Source of the DNA: Brevibacillus formosus
GTDB taxonomy: Bacteria > Bacillota > Bacilli > Brevibacillales > Brevibacillaceae
Direction: 5' to 3'
Length of the DNA stretch: 64,000 nucleotides
Assembly (NCBI RefSeq): GCF_003013405.1
Contig: NZ_PXZL01000007.1
Coordinates: forward strand, 310,001 to 374,000
The notes below the pieces were generated by a model, which saw only the letters and a list, made by a program, of their open reading frames with translations, did no database searches and had not been told where the DNA came from. A program made the translations under genes and the position numbers. How positions within the stretch are numbered: position 1 is the first letter of the stretch; every line of letters begins with the position of its first letter. This document shows positions 1-7,856 of this stretch, piece after piece.

Positions 1-33
1 GATTGCACCGATAATCATTACACGGCCGGTCAT
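1..33 (-). CDS. eutP: Start of next eut-operon gene, probable EutP (partial)
   Basis: Only the first 11 codons lie in the window. The ATG overlaps the TGA stop of eutS as ATGA, so the gene is translationally coupled to the microcompartment operon. The visible start reads [11 protein letters not shown], a hydrophobic beta strand leading into what could be a P-loop (the G just before the edge). This is how EutP, the small P-loop NTPase of ethanolamine loci, begins, and eutP is a usual neighbour of eutS. Eleven residues cannot prove a family, so the name rests mostly on context. Confidence 0.4.
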   Translation of the reverse strand, partial: MTGRVMIIGAI

Positions 34-371
34 GATTTCGTCACCAACGCCGGTGTAAACCGCAGTTTTTCGCTCAGCACCTGATTGACCGCATCGACTG
101 CCATCTCAACAGCGGATACATCTCCTACGACAATCAGTGAACCTGTAAAACGATCGAGAAACCCAAGCTCGACGCCAGCAGCCTTTGTCGCAATGTCTGC
201 GGCAATAATGGCTGTTTCGGTAGGCGTCAAAGTCAAAATGCCGATCGCACCGGCCTCATTGATACCTAGCTTGGTATAGAGCATTGGGTCAGGGTTTGCG
301 ATTACATGAGCCAACGTGACCTGTTTCCCTGGTACGAATTCCTGGATGACTCGTGAACGTTCCTGTTCCAT
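30..371 (-). CDS. eutS: EutS microcompartment shell protein
   Basis: A 113-residue single BMC-domain hexameric shell protein of the EutS/PduU type. The motif [14 protein letters not shown] at the N-terminus and [20 protein letters not shown] in the second half are characteristic of the circularly permuted EutS/PduU fold, in which the N-terminal strand forms a small barrel over the pore. It would build facets of an ethanolamine-degrading microcompartment in the cytoplasm. The ATG at 371 follows an AGGA-rich site. It lies 2 bases after eutN and overlaps the next gene at ATGA. Length is normal for the family. Confidence 0.93.
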   Translation of the reverse strand: MEQERSRVIQEFVPGKQVTLAHVIANPDPMLYTKLGINEAGAIGILTLTPTETAIIAADIATKAAGVELGFLDRFTGSLIVVGDVSAVEMAVDAVNQVLSEKLRFTPALVTKS

Positions 372-373
372 TC

Positions 374-661
374 CTATTCCTCTCTTCCTGCGGCACCCGG
401 CACCTCAAACGAATCCACGATGCCTACGATGATCGCATCGATCGGCACACTGGTGCCGGAGAAAAGGATTCGGGCAGGCGTCCCACGAGAGACGATAACC
501 TGCTCCCCGATTCCCGCACCGATCCTGTCCGCTGCGATAACGGTTTGTCCGCCTTCTTCGCCACGCCAATCAATCGGCTGAACCACCATGAGCTTGAGAT
601 TTTCCATACCTGCTTCTTTTTGCGTGGCCCAGACGCTGCCGATCACTTTTCCCAAAAACAT
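374..661 (-). CDS. eutN: EutN/CcmL pentameric shell vertex protein
   Basis: A 95-residue member of the EutN/CcmL family, the pentamers that close the vertices of microcompartments. It begins with [15 protein letters not shown] and contains the conserved [13 protein letters not shown] segment and a DAIIVGIVD strand near the C-terminus, all typical of this small beta-barrel family. It starts 4 bases after the stop of the preceding hypothetical gene and ends 2 bases before eutS, so it is inside the operon. Without a vertex protein the shell would not close, so its presence argues that the locus makes complete particles. Confidence 0.93.
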   Translation of the reverse strand: MFLGKVIGSVWATQKEAGMENLKLMVVQPIDWRGEEGGQTVIAADRIGAGIGEQVIVSRGTPARILFSGTSVPIDAIIVGIVDSFEVPGAAGREE

Positions 662-665
662 GCGA

Positions 666-1493
666 TCACCCTTTTCCTAAATAGCTGACCGTAATACCGC
701 GTTCTCTCATGCTGTCATAAGCAAGCGGAGAAACAATTGCACCTTTTTTCACGATCAAAGTCGTATCGCGAAGCTCAGGCTGAGATCTGATCCAATCCGC
801 TGTCAACAGCTTCCCGGAAAAGACGGCTTCTTGCTCATCCAAAGGAGTCAATGTCGGTTGTTCTGTCTTGCTAGTAGTCTCCACTTTTTGCAGCTGAGAC
901 TTCAGCTTGGAAACCACGCGATCAGCCAGACGGCGTTGCTCCGCAAACTCCACACCCAGCTCTTTCATGCTCTCAACGTGACGGTTGAACAGCTTTTCAT
1001 AAGCAGGTGTCAGTGTCAATGTTTGCAGGGTTCGACGGTCTGCGCGCTTGATCCCTGGCACATCGGAACCAGCGATGACGAATTTGCCCGTCACCAATGC
1101 GGAAAAGACGATTTCCGCTTTGATTGTTCCTTTTAGACCGGAAGCAATTCTCGCTGCATTATCCAAATCGATTTCTGGAATCACGATACCGACATAATCT
1201 TTCGGCACTTCCAACGGGGCAGGAGCGTACTCATCTGCTGTAAGAATTTTGCCTGCTCCCCCACATTCGATCTTGTGCATTCCCAACCAGGAAGAGGTTT
1301 CTCCGTCCAGGAAGAGAATGTCATGGCAGATCCCGTGGTTTTTCAGTTGGATAAAATGATCCTGAAACGCCTCATGAGCCTGGCTGTCGCAAAAAACGTA
1401 CAGGACACGAGGCGCTGTGCTGCTTTGCTTTTCTGTATTCATCGATTGCAAAATTTCTTTTGTAATCGACGCCACCATTTCTCTGATGTCCAT
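666..1493 (-). CDS. Non-proteobacterial eut-operon protein of unknown function (TIGR02536-like)
   Basis: A 275-residue protein of a family I recall as specific to ethanolamine microcompartment operons outside Proteobacteria; its reaction is not known to me. ATG 1493 was chosen because GGAGG lies 9 bases upstream, whereas the upstream TTG (1502) touches the Shine-Dalgarno. The N-terminus MDIREMVASITKEILQSM is a short amphipathic helix followed by a polar linker, the usual shape of an encapsulation peptide. Residues about 30-150 look like a flavoprotein/Rossmann-type alpha-beta domain. The C-terminal 50 residues (LTADWIRSQ...VSPLAYDSMRERGI) resemble the small N-terminal module of EutT and EutQ and the N-terminus of the adjacent PduL. 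Confidence 0.72.
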   Translation of the reverse strand: MDIREMVASITKEILQSMNTEKQSSTAPRVLYVFCDSQAHEAFQDHFIQLKNHGICHDILFLDGETSSWLGMHKIECGGAGKILTADEYAPAPLEVPKDYVGIVIPEIDLDNAARIASGLKGTIKAEIVFSALVTGKFVIAGSDVPGIKRADRRTLQTLTLTPAYEKLFNRHVESMKELGVEFAEQRRLADRVVSKLKSQLQKVETTSKTEQPTLTPLDEQEAVFSGKLLTADWIRSQPELRDTTLIVKKGAIVSPLAYDSMRERGITVSYLGKG

Positions 1494-1508
1494 CAAGCTC
1501 AACCTCCG

Positions 1509-2285
1509 TTAGCCGGAGTAAAATTGCCCGTTCTTGCCGATCACTTTTACCCGGTCGCCCGTTTTCAAATTAGCGGCATTTCCTTCATCCGTATCAACGT
1601 GGAAATCAAGTGCAAACTGCGGATGTACACGAACGACTACATCTGGATAGATGATAGGACGATCGCTTTGAGTCGCCAGGATTAGCGTATCGCCATCCTT
1701 CACTTGATATTGCTCGGCATCTGCTGGAGACATATGAACGTGGCTCTTCGCTACGATTACGCCTTTGTCCATCACAACAGTCCCTTTTGCCGTTACAAGC
1801 ACCATTCCTGGTGTTCCTTCAATATCTCCAGACATACGCACAGGGGCATGAACACCTACTGCGAAGCCGTCTGTTCTGGAAATTTCCACTTGTGTCGCGC
1901 CACGAGCTGGTCCCAGGATGCGAACTCCGTGAATGCTGCCTTTTGGTCCTACGATGGTGACTGTTTCTTGGCAAGCAAACTGGCCTGGCTGCGACAAATC
2001 ACGCATTGGCGTCAATTGATGGCCTGCTCCGAAAAGCTTTTCCACATCTTCTTGCGACAAGTGAACGTGACGATTCGATACGCCCAAAGGAATTTCACGC
2101 ACTGCCTCGGCAGCTTGATTGGTGGAAGGCTGCTGGTGCTGATCTACTTGTTTCACTTGAATCCCTCTTCCTTTCAAGAAATCTGCCGCTGCTGGTGTTA
2201 TTTTATCCCCTTTCTCAACGAGAAAGGGGTTTGGGATACCTGACTTATGCATTGCTCTCAAGGATGCTTCTGTAATCACTGCCAT
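1509..2285 (-). CDS. pduL: PduL-type phosphate acyltransferase (phosphotransacetylase)
   Basis: A 258-residue enzyme predicted to convert acetyl-CoA plus phosphate to acetyl-phosphate and recycle CoA inside the shell. Two PduL-type domains are visible: VSNRHVHLSQEDVEKLFG (about residue 70) and VAKSHVHMSPADAEQY (about 175), each carrying the paired zinc-binding histidines of the family. The first 50 residues are an extra module (ITEASLRAMHKSGIP...ITPAAADFLKGRGI) resembling the N-terminal segment of EutT and EutQ, not a typical PduL encapsulation helix. It starts 9 bases after eutM with a GAAGGG Shine-Dalgarno inside the eutM 3' end. In ethanolamine loci this enzyme is often labelled EutD, although that name also covers an unrelated phosphotransacetylase. 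Confidence 0.9.
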   Translation of the reverse strand: MAVITEASLRAMHKSGIPNPFLVEKGDKITPAAADFLKGRGIQVKQVDQHQQPSTNQAAEAVREIPLGVSNRHVHLSQEDVEKLFGAGHQLTPMRDLSQPGQFACQETVTIVGPKGSIHGVRILGPARGATQVEISRTDGFAVGVHAPVRMSGDIEGTPGMVLVTAKGTVVMDKGVIVAKSHVHMSPADAEQYQVKDGDTLILATQSDRPIIYPDVVVRVHPQFALDFHVDTDEGNAANLKTGDRVKVIGKNGQFYSG

Positions 2286-2294
2286 AGGGATTTA

Positions 2295-2582
2295 TTACCC
2301 TTCGAGTTTAGGCAGGATCAATTCAATGTCTCCATGAGGGCGTGGGATTACGTGTACAGATACGAGCTCTCCTACTTTTTCAGCAGCAGCGGCGCCTGCG
2401 TCTGTGGAAGCTTTTACTGCACCTACGTCACCACGTACCATAACAGTTACGAGACCGCCACCTACGTGTACTTTACCAATCAGTTTTACGTTTGCTGCTT
2501 TTACCATTGCGTCAGCAGCTTCAACTGCTCCGATCAAACCTTTTGTTTCTACCATTCCCAATGCGGACATTTCTCCAGCCAT
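2295..2582 (-). CDS. eutM: EutM/PduA-type hexameric shell protein
   Basis: A 95-residue canonical BMC-domain protein, the main facet hexamer. The sequence [20 protein letters not shown], the [20 protein letters not shown] strand pair and the SVHVIPRPH end are diagnostic. The KVHVGGG region lines the pore through which ethanolamine-pathway substrates are thought to pass. It has an AAGGAGG Shine-Dalgarno and lies 49 bases downstream of eutE. Length and sequence are fully normal. Confidence 0.96.
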   Translation of the reverse strand: MAGEMSALGMVETKGLIGAVEAADAMVKAANVKLIGKVHVGGGLVTVMVRGDVGAVKASTDAGAAAAEKVGELVSVHVIPRPHGDIELILPKLEG

Positions 2583-2631
2583 TTTTGTATCCTCCTTAAT
2601 TATATCTCCAAGATTTTAGTGTTTTACGACA

Positions 2632-4125
2632 TTAAGACGTCATTTCTGTTAACACGGATTTGATGATGTTCTTGATCTCATCACGGCTCAAGCCAACGTT
2701 CATGGAAGAGACAGCCTGTAGAACAGCTTCTTCCGCTTGTGTCGCAGGAGCTTGTGGTGCTGGCGTTGATTGTGGCATTTCTTTGATGCCAAATGCAACA
2801 CGCTTGATGTTGAACATGTGCTTGGCACCGATGTTATCGGAAGTGATGTTGCCCCCTAAAGAACCGCATCCAAGTGTGAACGCTGGTTGTACGCCAGTCG
2901 TTGCACCAATTCCTCCGAAGGTCGTACCCGTATTGACCGGAATTCTGGATGCTGGCATTGCTTGACCATACGCTGCGATGACATTGTCATCCTGGGCGTG
3001 AATACCCGCTGTATGACCAAGACCACCATGCTCCAGCAATTCGCGGCAACGGGCAAACGCTTCGCTGTCGCCTTGAACAGTGTAGAGGGCAAGGACCGGA
3101 GCCAGTTTTTCAACGGACATCGGATATGCTTTGCCTACATTGTTCTCCTCCGCAATCAGGACACGTGTATCAGCAGGGATGGTGATACCTGCCATTTGAG
3201 CGATCACATGCGGAGAGCGGCCAACGATCTTAGCGTTCAGCGAGCCGTTTATCGTGACAATGGCAGCTACCTTTTCCTTTTCTTGCTCGTTCAGGAAGTA
3301 GGCGCCTTCACGCTTCAGGGCATCAATCAATCGGTGCTTGGCGGATTCCTCCACTACCAATGCTTGCTCAGAAGCGCAGATTGTACCATAGTCAAACGTC
3401 TTGCTCTGCACAATGCGCTTGGCAGCAGCAGCAAAGTCAGCACTGTGGTGGATGTAGACTGGAACGTTACCAGGTCCTACACCGTAAGCAGGCTTGCCGG
3501 AGCTGTATGCCGCGCGTACCATCGGCGTTCCGCCAGTAGCGAGAATCAAATTGGTCAGCTTGTGCTTCATCAACTCGTTTGTCGCTGGTAGCGTAGGCTT
3601 GGTAACGCAGTGGATCAAGCCTTCTGGTGCTCCAGCCGCTACTGCCGCCTGTGCCATCAGTCGCGCTGCTTCCAGCGTGCACTTGGCTGCCGACGGATGC
3701 GGGCTGAAGACAATCGCATTTCTCGCCTTGAGGGAGACCATCGATTTATAGATAACCGTGGACGTCGGATTGGTGGAAGGCACGATACCAGCTACGATAC
3801 CGAATGGCTGCGCCACTTCCCATACCTTGTTCTCTTCGTCCTTACGGATGATGCCAACCGTTTTTACATCTTTCACAGATGCGTATACATCTTGAGCAGC
3901 AAACAGGTTTTTCATCCGTTTGTCCGGGATGTTACCAAAGCCTGTTTCTTCTACAGCCATAGCTGCGAGTCGATCTGCATGCTCCACGCCCGCTTTGGAC
4001 ATGGCTTCGATGATTCTGTCGACTTGTTCTTGGCTGTAAGTAGCGAACTTGGCCTGTGCTTCCTTCGCTTGTGCGAGGTAGGTACGCACTTCCTGTATGG
4101 AATACAGATCAGCGTCGAGTGTCAT
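2632..4125 (-). CDS. eutE: CoA-acylating acetaldehyde dehydrogenase EutE
   Basis: A 497-residue aldehyde dehydrogenase of the CoA-acylating class that oxidises acetaldehyde to acetyl-CoA with NAD+ inside the microcompartment. PSTNPTSTVIYKS (about 115-127) marks the cofactor region, and the catalytic cysteine is in FDYGTICASEQ (about 253). After the catalytic core a proline/alanine/glutamine linker (about 447-460) leads to a C-terminal amphipathic helix, SRDEIKNIIKSVLTEM, that looks like an encapsulation peptide. In proteobacterial EutE such a peptide is usually N-terminal. The ATG shares one base with the stop of the upstream BMC gene (TAATG), implying translational coupling. Confidence 0.95.
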   Translation of the reverse strand: MTLDADLYSIQEVRTYLAQAKEAQAKFATYSQEQVDRIIEAMSKAGVEHADRLAAMAVEETGFGNIPDKRMKNLFAAQDVYASVKDVKTVGIIRKDEENKVWEVAQPFGIVAGIVPSTNPTSTVIYKSMVSLKARNAIVFSPHPSAAKCTLEAARLMAQAAVAAGAPEGLIHCVTKPTLPATNELMKHKLTNLILATGGTPMVRAAYSSGKPAYGVGPGNVPVYIHHSADFAAAAKRIVQSKTFDYGTICASEQALVVEESAKHRLIDALKREGAYFLNEQEKEKVAAIVTINGSLNAKIVGRSPHVIAQMAGITIPADTRVLIAEENNVGKAYPMSVEKLAPVLALYTVQGDSEAFARCRELLEHGGLGHTAGIHAQDDNVIAAYGQAMPASRIPVNTGTTFGGIGATTGVQPAFTLGCGSLGGNITSDNIGAKHMFNIKRVAFGIKEMPQSTPAPQAPATQAEEAVLQAVSSMNVGLSRDEIKNIIKSVLTEMTS

Positions 4126-4610
4126 TAGGCTTTGTCACCTCCGCCTTGTTTCTCTTCCAACAGACGAATGAGATCTTCTTTCTTCGCCATGTTGATTTCG
4201 TTCGTTGTCAGCGGGAAGTCCGCATACGAACGCGCCATTTTGCGCAGATCATTGATAGACTGATCTTGCAATTTGGTCGCTGGCACTTGGGCCGGCTCTG
4301 CCTTAGCCTCTTCTTTTGCTTCCGGTTTCAGCAGGTTTTTAAGCATTTTTGGTACATTTTCGTCAGGACGTGGAATAACGTGTGAGTGCAGCAATGTTCC
4401 GACACGTCTCGCAGCTTCAGCACCAGCATCTACTGCTGACTGTACGGAGGAGACATCTCCGATTACATACACGGTAACGATCCCTGCGTCCGCGCCTTCA
4501 TAAGAGACAACTTTGACGTCAGCCGCTTTGGCAGCAGCGTCTGCGGCAGCGATGAGAGCTGGCAAGCCCAATGTCTCGATCATGCCGAGTGAATATGACG
4601 TAGCGCGCAT
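4125..4610 (-). CDS. eutK: BMC shell protein with C-terminal extension, EutK-like
   Basis: A 161-residue protein: a BMC domain (residues 1-90, SLGMIETLGLPALIAAADAA and HSHVIPRPDENV), a lysine/glutamate/alanine-rich linker (91-115), and a C-terminal segment of about 40 residues, INDLRKMARSYADFPLTT...KKEDLIRLLEEK. The tail reads like a Rho-N/SAP-type helix-extended-loop-helix, a nucleic-acid-binding fold. Enterobacterial EutK also carries a C-terminal helix-turn-helix-like domain, so the architecture is EutK-like although the tail family may differ. ATG 4610 has GGGGAGG 8 bases upstream. It sits between eutL and eutE, the usual eutK position. Confidence 0.82.
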   Translation of the reverse strand: MRATSYSLGMIETLGLPALIAAADAAAKAADVKVVSYEGADAGIVTVYVIGDVSSVQSAVDAGAEAARRVGTLLHSHVIPRPDENVPKMLKNLLKPEAKEEAKAEPAQVPATKLQDQSINDLRKMARSYADFPLTTNEINMAKKEDLIRLLEEKQGGGDKA

Positions 4611-4645
4611 TTACATTACCTCCCCTTCAAGAGGGAAAATCCCTA

Positions 4646-5296
4646 TTATCGTTTGACAGGCTGTTGGGCGACACTTCTTACGGCATCAGCAAATGCATCG
4701 GCGGCTGCCGTGCATGCCGACTGGCTGCCAGTGAGTAGTGCTCCCCCAAAGTTCGTTTCTGTCGGTGGACCAAAAAATTGAACCATTTCTACATCTGCAG
4801 CCTTGAGGGCGGCATCAATACCATACATGGCTTCCAGCGGTGGTGCGATCAAATAGGCAAGCGGTTCACCTTCTCTGATTCCCGCCAGTTGGGACAAGTA
4901 GCTGCCCGTCCGCGACACAACATGGGCGTAATACGCATGCGTCCCTTCATCATTCAAAGAGTAAAAGCATGCTCCGCTCTCCATAAATGCAACGGCTGCA
5001 TCCAGTCCGCTCTGCACCTCCGATGGCGTCGCGCCTCCGATCATCCCGATGAACTCGCCGGACAACGGTCCAGACGCATGGCCTGAGCCTGCATAAAACG
5101 ACTTGGCATACACAACTTCCACCGCTGCCTTTTTGGTCGCTTCATCAATGGCCGTATACCCCACATCGTCAATCGTGGAGGTCAAAAGCCCCAGACTTCG
5201 GATATGAGAAGGCAGGTTCAGCTTCTCCGCAAATTGTGGATCGACATTGGGAATCAGTCGGATCGCAAGCGGCGTCGCTCGAATTGGTTTTTCCAT
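4646..5296 (-). CDS. eutL: EutL trimeric tandem-BMC shell protein
   Basis: A 216-residue tandem BMC protein of the EutL family, which forms trimers with a large gated central pore. Recognisable segments are ATPLAIRLIPNVDPQFAEKL at the start, FYAGSGHASGPLSGEFIGM in the middle and VQFFGPPTETNFGGALL near the end. ATG 5296 was chosen over an in-frame ATG at 5356 because AAAGGAGTGACACGC precedes it and the family starts here; the upstream ATG lies next to the leader terminator. It is the first gene of the visible operon. Confidence 0.94.
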   Translation of the reverse strand: MEKPIRATPLAIRLIPNVDPQFAEKLNLPSHIRSLGLLTSTIDDVGYTAIDEATKKAAVEVVYAKSFYAGSGHASGPLSGEFIGMIGGATPSEVQSGLDAAVAFMESGACFYSLNDEGTHAYYAHVVSRTGSYLSQLAGIREGEPLAYLIAPPLEAMYGIDAALKAADVEMVQFFGPPTETNFGGALLTGSQSACTAAADAFADAVRSVAQQPVKR

Positions 5297-5336
5297 GCGT
5301 GTCACTCCTTTCAAGACAACTTCCCTTTTCAAAAGC

Positions 5337-5389
5337 AAAAAAAGGTGCCTAAACACAAAAGAACATACTTTGTGTTCAAGGGCACCTTT
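5337..5389 (-). terminator. Terminator hairpin in the eutL leader (candidate attenuator)
   Basis: On the minus strand AAAGGTGCC pairs with GGCACCTTT, and an inner AACACAAA pairs with TTTGTGTT, followed by a run of seven T. It is a strong rho-independent terminator lying between the predicted promoter (5456-5484) and eutL (5296). An alternative 5-bp hairpin, GAACA/TGTTC, can form inside it and would break the inner helix. It could terminate upstream LysR transcription, but its place in the leader suggests regulated read-through of the eut operon. Confidence 0.8.
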
Positions 5390-5455
5390 GCCTTTTGATT
5401 ATTCACTTGTGGGTAGAAGATAACACATGATTTACGTGCTCTTTTACCTGTCTCT

Positions 5456-5484
5456 AATGTAGAACAAGGCAGGGAAAAATGCAA
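5456..5484 (-). promoter_or_regulatory. Predicted sigma-A promoter of the eut operon
   Basis: TTGCAT (-35), a 17-base spacer and TACATT (-10) on the minus strand, giving transcription from about 5449, roughly 150 bases before eutL. The match is fair and the position, between the LysR stop and the leader terminator, fits. Not experimentally supported here. Confidence 0.55.
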
Positions 5485-5628
5485 GCGTTTTCGGCATTCC
5501 GTCACTTTTCCATATTCCGGTCAGATTACGGACACAAGCCCTCCCGCCTATTGGCAAAAGCACACGGGGAAAATGGCGAATTGATCGGACTTTTTCAGCA
5601 GCACCGATGAATCGTGCCGCTTCCTCTT

Positions 5629-6525
5629 TTACGTATGGGCACCCTCTGGCACATGTGTGCGGATGAGATCCATGAAGATGTCCAATGCTTTGGTATGAAA
5701 CTCGTCAGATTTCGTGACGAGCGAAAAATCACGGGTAACCGGCGTCCCCGGCACCTTCAATGTACAAAGCGTGCCGAGCTTGCGTTCTTTGCGGATGGCC
5801 CAATAAGACAGCAGGCTGATTCCCAAGCCCGCCTCCACTGACTCCTTGATCACCTGTGTACTGCCGAACTCCATTCGCTTGTGAGGTGTGATTTGCAGCT
5901 GGCGAAACATTTTTTCAGCCGCTTCCCTCGTGCCTGACCCTTCTTCCCGCACAATCCACGTTTCCTTCATCAGTTCGTCAATGCTGACCTCAGACTGCCC
6001 AGCCAATCGATGCTCTGGAGAAGCAATCAAATACATACGATCATCAGCAAACGGCTCCACGCACATTTTTTCGTCCACATACTCCCCCTCAACAATCCCG
6101 ACGTCGAGCTGTCGCTTCGCCACCAGCTCAGCAATGACTGTGGAATTGTGAATCGTAATCGTGGGGGTAATCATTGGGTAATACTGACGAAGACGGGCAA
6201 TGACGTGAGGCAGTACATACTCTCCATAGGTGTAACTGGCGCCAATCGTCAAATGCCCGCTCGGTGTATTCATCAAATCATCCACGAGACTCTGCATCCG
6301 CGTGTACAGGCCCAAGATCTCCCGAGCGTGATGATAGACAATCTCCCCCGCTTTATTCAAGCGAACATATTTGTTGCTTCGCTCCAGGAGCTTTGTCCCT
6401 ATCGTGCGCTCCAGCGCATGAATATACTGACTAACGGCAGGCTGCGTCATATGGAGCTCTTCTGCAGCTCGGGAAAAGTTCTGTCTGTCTGCAACCGTCA
6501 CGAATACAAGCAAGTGCTGATCCAA
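5629..6525 (-). CDS. LysR-family transcriptional regulator
   Basis: A 298-residue LysR-type regulator: winged HTH at residues 2-62 (FSRAAEELHMTQPAVSQYIHALE), then the two-lobed effector-binding domain (about 90-295, starting GHLTIGASYTYGEYVLP). The start is TTG 6525, with AGGAAG 9 bases upstream. It is divergent from a YeiH-type membrane transporter. LysR-yeiH pairing is common (as in E. coli yeiE-yeiH), so it probably controls that gene and itself from the 127-bp intergenic region. The effector cannot be read from sequence. It also points toward the eut operon, but a promoter and a terminator separate them. Confidence 0.92.
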   Translation of the reverse strand: MDQHLLVFVTVADRQNFSRAAEELHMTQPAVSQYIHALERTIGTKLLERSNKYVRLNKAGEIVYHHAREILGLYTRMQSLVDDLMNTPSGHLTIGASYTYGEYVLPHVIARLRQYYPMITPTITIHNSTVIAELVAKRQLDVGIVEGEYVDEKMCVEPFADDRMYLIASPEHRLAGQSEVSIDELMKETWIVREEGSGTREAAEKMFRQLQITPHKRMEFGSTQVIKESVEAGLGISLLSYWAIRKERKLGTLCTLKVPGTPVTRDFSLVTKSDEFHTKALDIFMDLIRTHVPEGAHT

Positions 6526-6652
6526 CTGCCTTCACTTCCTTTCCACCACTAACCATTCATTTCACTTATGATGACTATCGCAATGATTTATTTTTCTTAT
6601 TATAACAGTTGCCGTATGCTGAGTTTGTAAAACTTTTCGAGGAGTGATGACA

Positions 6653-7720
6653 ATGGCAACTCAGGTAAAAAGCAGCGTGCCATTGAACGAAAGCAATGCC
6701 AGCATACAGCCCGCTAAAAACAACGAAAGCAAACCTGCATCCTTCTCGCTGTGGATAGCCGGAATCGCTTTTACTTTTTTCATCGCCCTGACAGGCTACG
6801 GCTTAGCAAAAATACCTGGCTTTCAACAAGTTGGCCCCCTCGCCTGTTCGATCCTGATCGCGGTCGCATACCGGCATTTTCGTGGATATCCGGAAGCATT
6901 GCGATCAGGGATTCAATTTTCCGCCAAACGTTTACTGCGTCTGGCTATTATTTTGTACGGGCTCAAGCTCAATATCGATGTCGTCTTGAATCAAGGCCTC
7001 GGGCTTCTCGTCTATGACGCTGGTGTCATCATTTTTGCCATTGGAGTCACGATCCTGATAGCCAAGTGGCTGAAAGCAGACTCTTCCCTCTCCCTCATGC
7101 TCGGAGTCGGTACAGGCGTCTGTGGAGCAGCGGCGATTGCAGCCGTCTCCCCTATCGTTGCTGCCAAGGATGAGGATACCGCCATTGGCGTAGGAATGAT
7201 TGCCCTCGTCGGCACCCTATTTGCTATTGCCTACACGATCCTGCGTCCATTCCTTCCCCTGTCCGCAGTCGAATACGGCATGTGGTCAGGAATCAGTCTG
7301 CACGAGATTGCGCATGTCGCGTTGGCTGCTGCACCGTCGGGTCAAGATGGGCTAGCGATTGCACTGCTGGCAAAATTGGGGCGTGTGCTTCTGTTGGTTC
7401 CGCTCTGTTTTATCCTGATGATTTGGATGAAACGCTCCGGGAAATTACAAAGTGGCACCAAAATCGAATTCCCTTGGTTCCTGATCGGCTTCCTCGCCAT
7501 GAGTGTTTTTGGTAGCTACGTTCTCGGCACATCCATTCCTGTCTCAGAAGCGTTCCATAACGGTGTCGCCAATATCACAACCTTCGTGCTCACCATGGCG
7601 ATGGTCGGGCTTGGCCTCAATGTCAATCTGCGTGCACTGCGAACAAAAGCGGCGCGCCCACTGATTGCCATGAGCATTACCTCGATTCTTTTATCGGTTC
7701 TCTCCTTTGCATTGGTATAA
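6653..7720 (+). CDS. YeiH/UPF0324-family membrane transporter (putative sulfate exporter family)
   Basis: A 355-residue polytopic membrane protein of the YeiH (UPF0324) family. About 10 hydrophobic segments are visible, with the conserved glycine-rich GVGTGVCGAAAIAAVSPIVAAK stretch (near residue 150) and SGISLHEIAHVALAA (about 215-230). Databases label the family a putative sulfate exporter, but the substrate is poorly established. ATG 6653 was chosen because GAGGAG lies 8 bases upstream; the GTG 6644 and ATG 6647 overlap or crowd that site. It is divergent from the LysR gene and ends at a good terminator. Confidence 0.88.
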   Translation: MATQVKSSVPLNESNASIQPAKNNESKPASFSLWIAGIAFTFFIALTGYGLAKIPGFQQVGPLACSILIAVAYRHFRGYPEALRSGIQFSAKRLLRLAIILYGLKLNIDVVLNQGLGLLVYDAGVIIFAIGVTILIAKWLKADSSLSLMLGVGTGVCGAAAIAAVSPIVAAKDEDTAIGVGMIALVGTLFAIAYTILRPFLPLSAVEYGMWSGISLHEIAHVALAAAPSGQDGLAIALLAKLGRVLLLVPLCFILMIWMKRSGKLQSGTKIEFPWFLIGFLAMSVFGSYVLGTSIPVSEAFHNGVANITTFVLTMAMVGLGLNVNLRALRTKAARPLIAMSITSILLSVLSFALV

Positions 7721-7751
7721 AAAGCTGTGGATAACCAAAGATACGGGTTCA

Positions 7752-7787
7752 AACTCGCCGATTCCTTGATGATCGGCGAGTTTTTTT
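7752..7787 (+). terminator. Rho-independent terminator after the yeiH-like gene
   Basis: AACTCGCCGAT pairs with ATCGGCGAGTT, followed by seven T. It separates the transporter from the sulfatase. Confidence 0.9.
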
Positions 7788-7856
7788 GTGGATAAGGACA
7801 AAGATTATCCCCATATGTTGATAAAGATGTGTACATCTTTGCAGAGGGGGATCTAT

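Noticed and set aside
5629-6525. LysR gene as the eut operon activator
   Set aside because: It is divergent from and paired with the YeiH-type gene, and a separate promoter and terminator isolate eutL from it.
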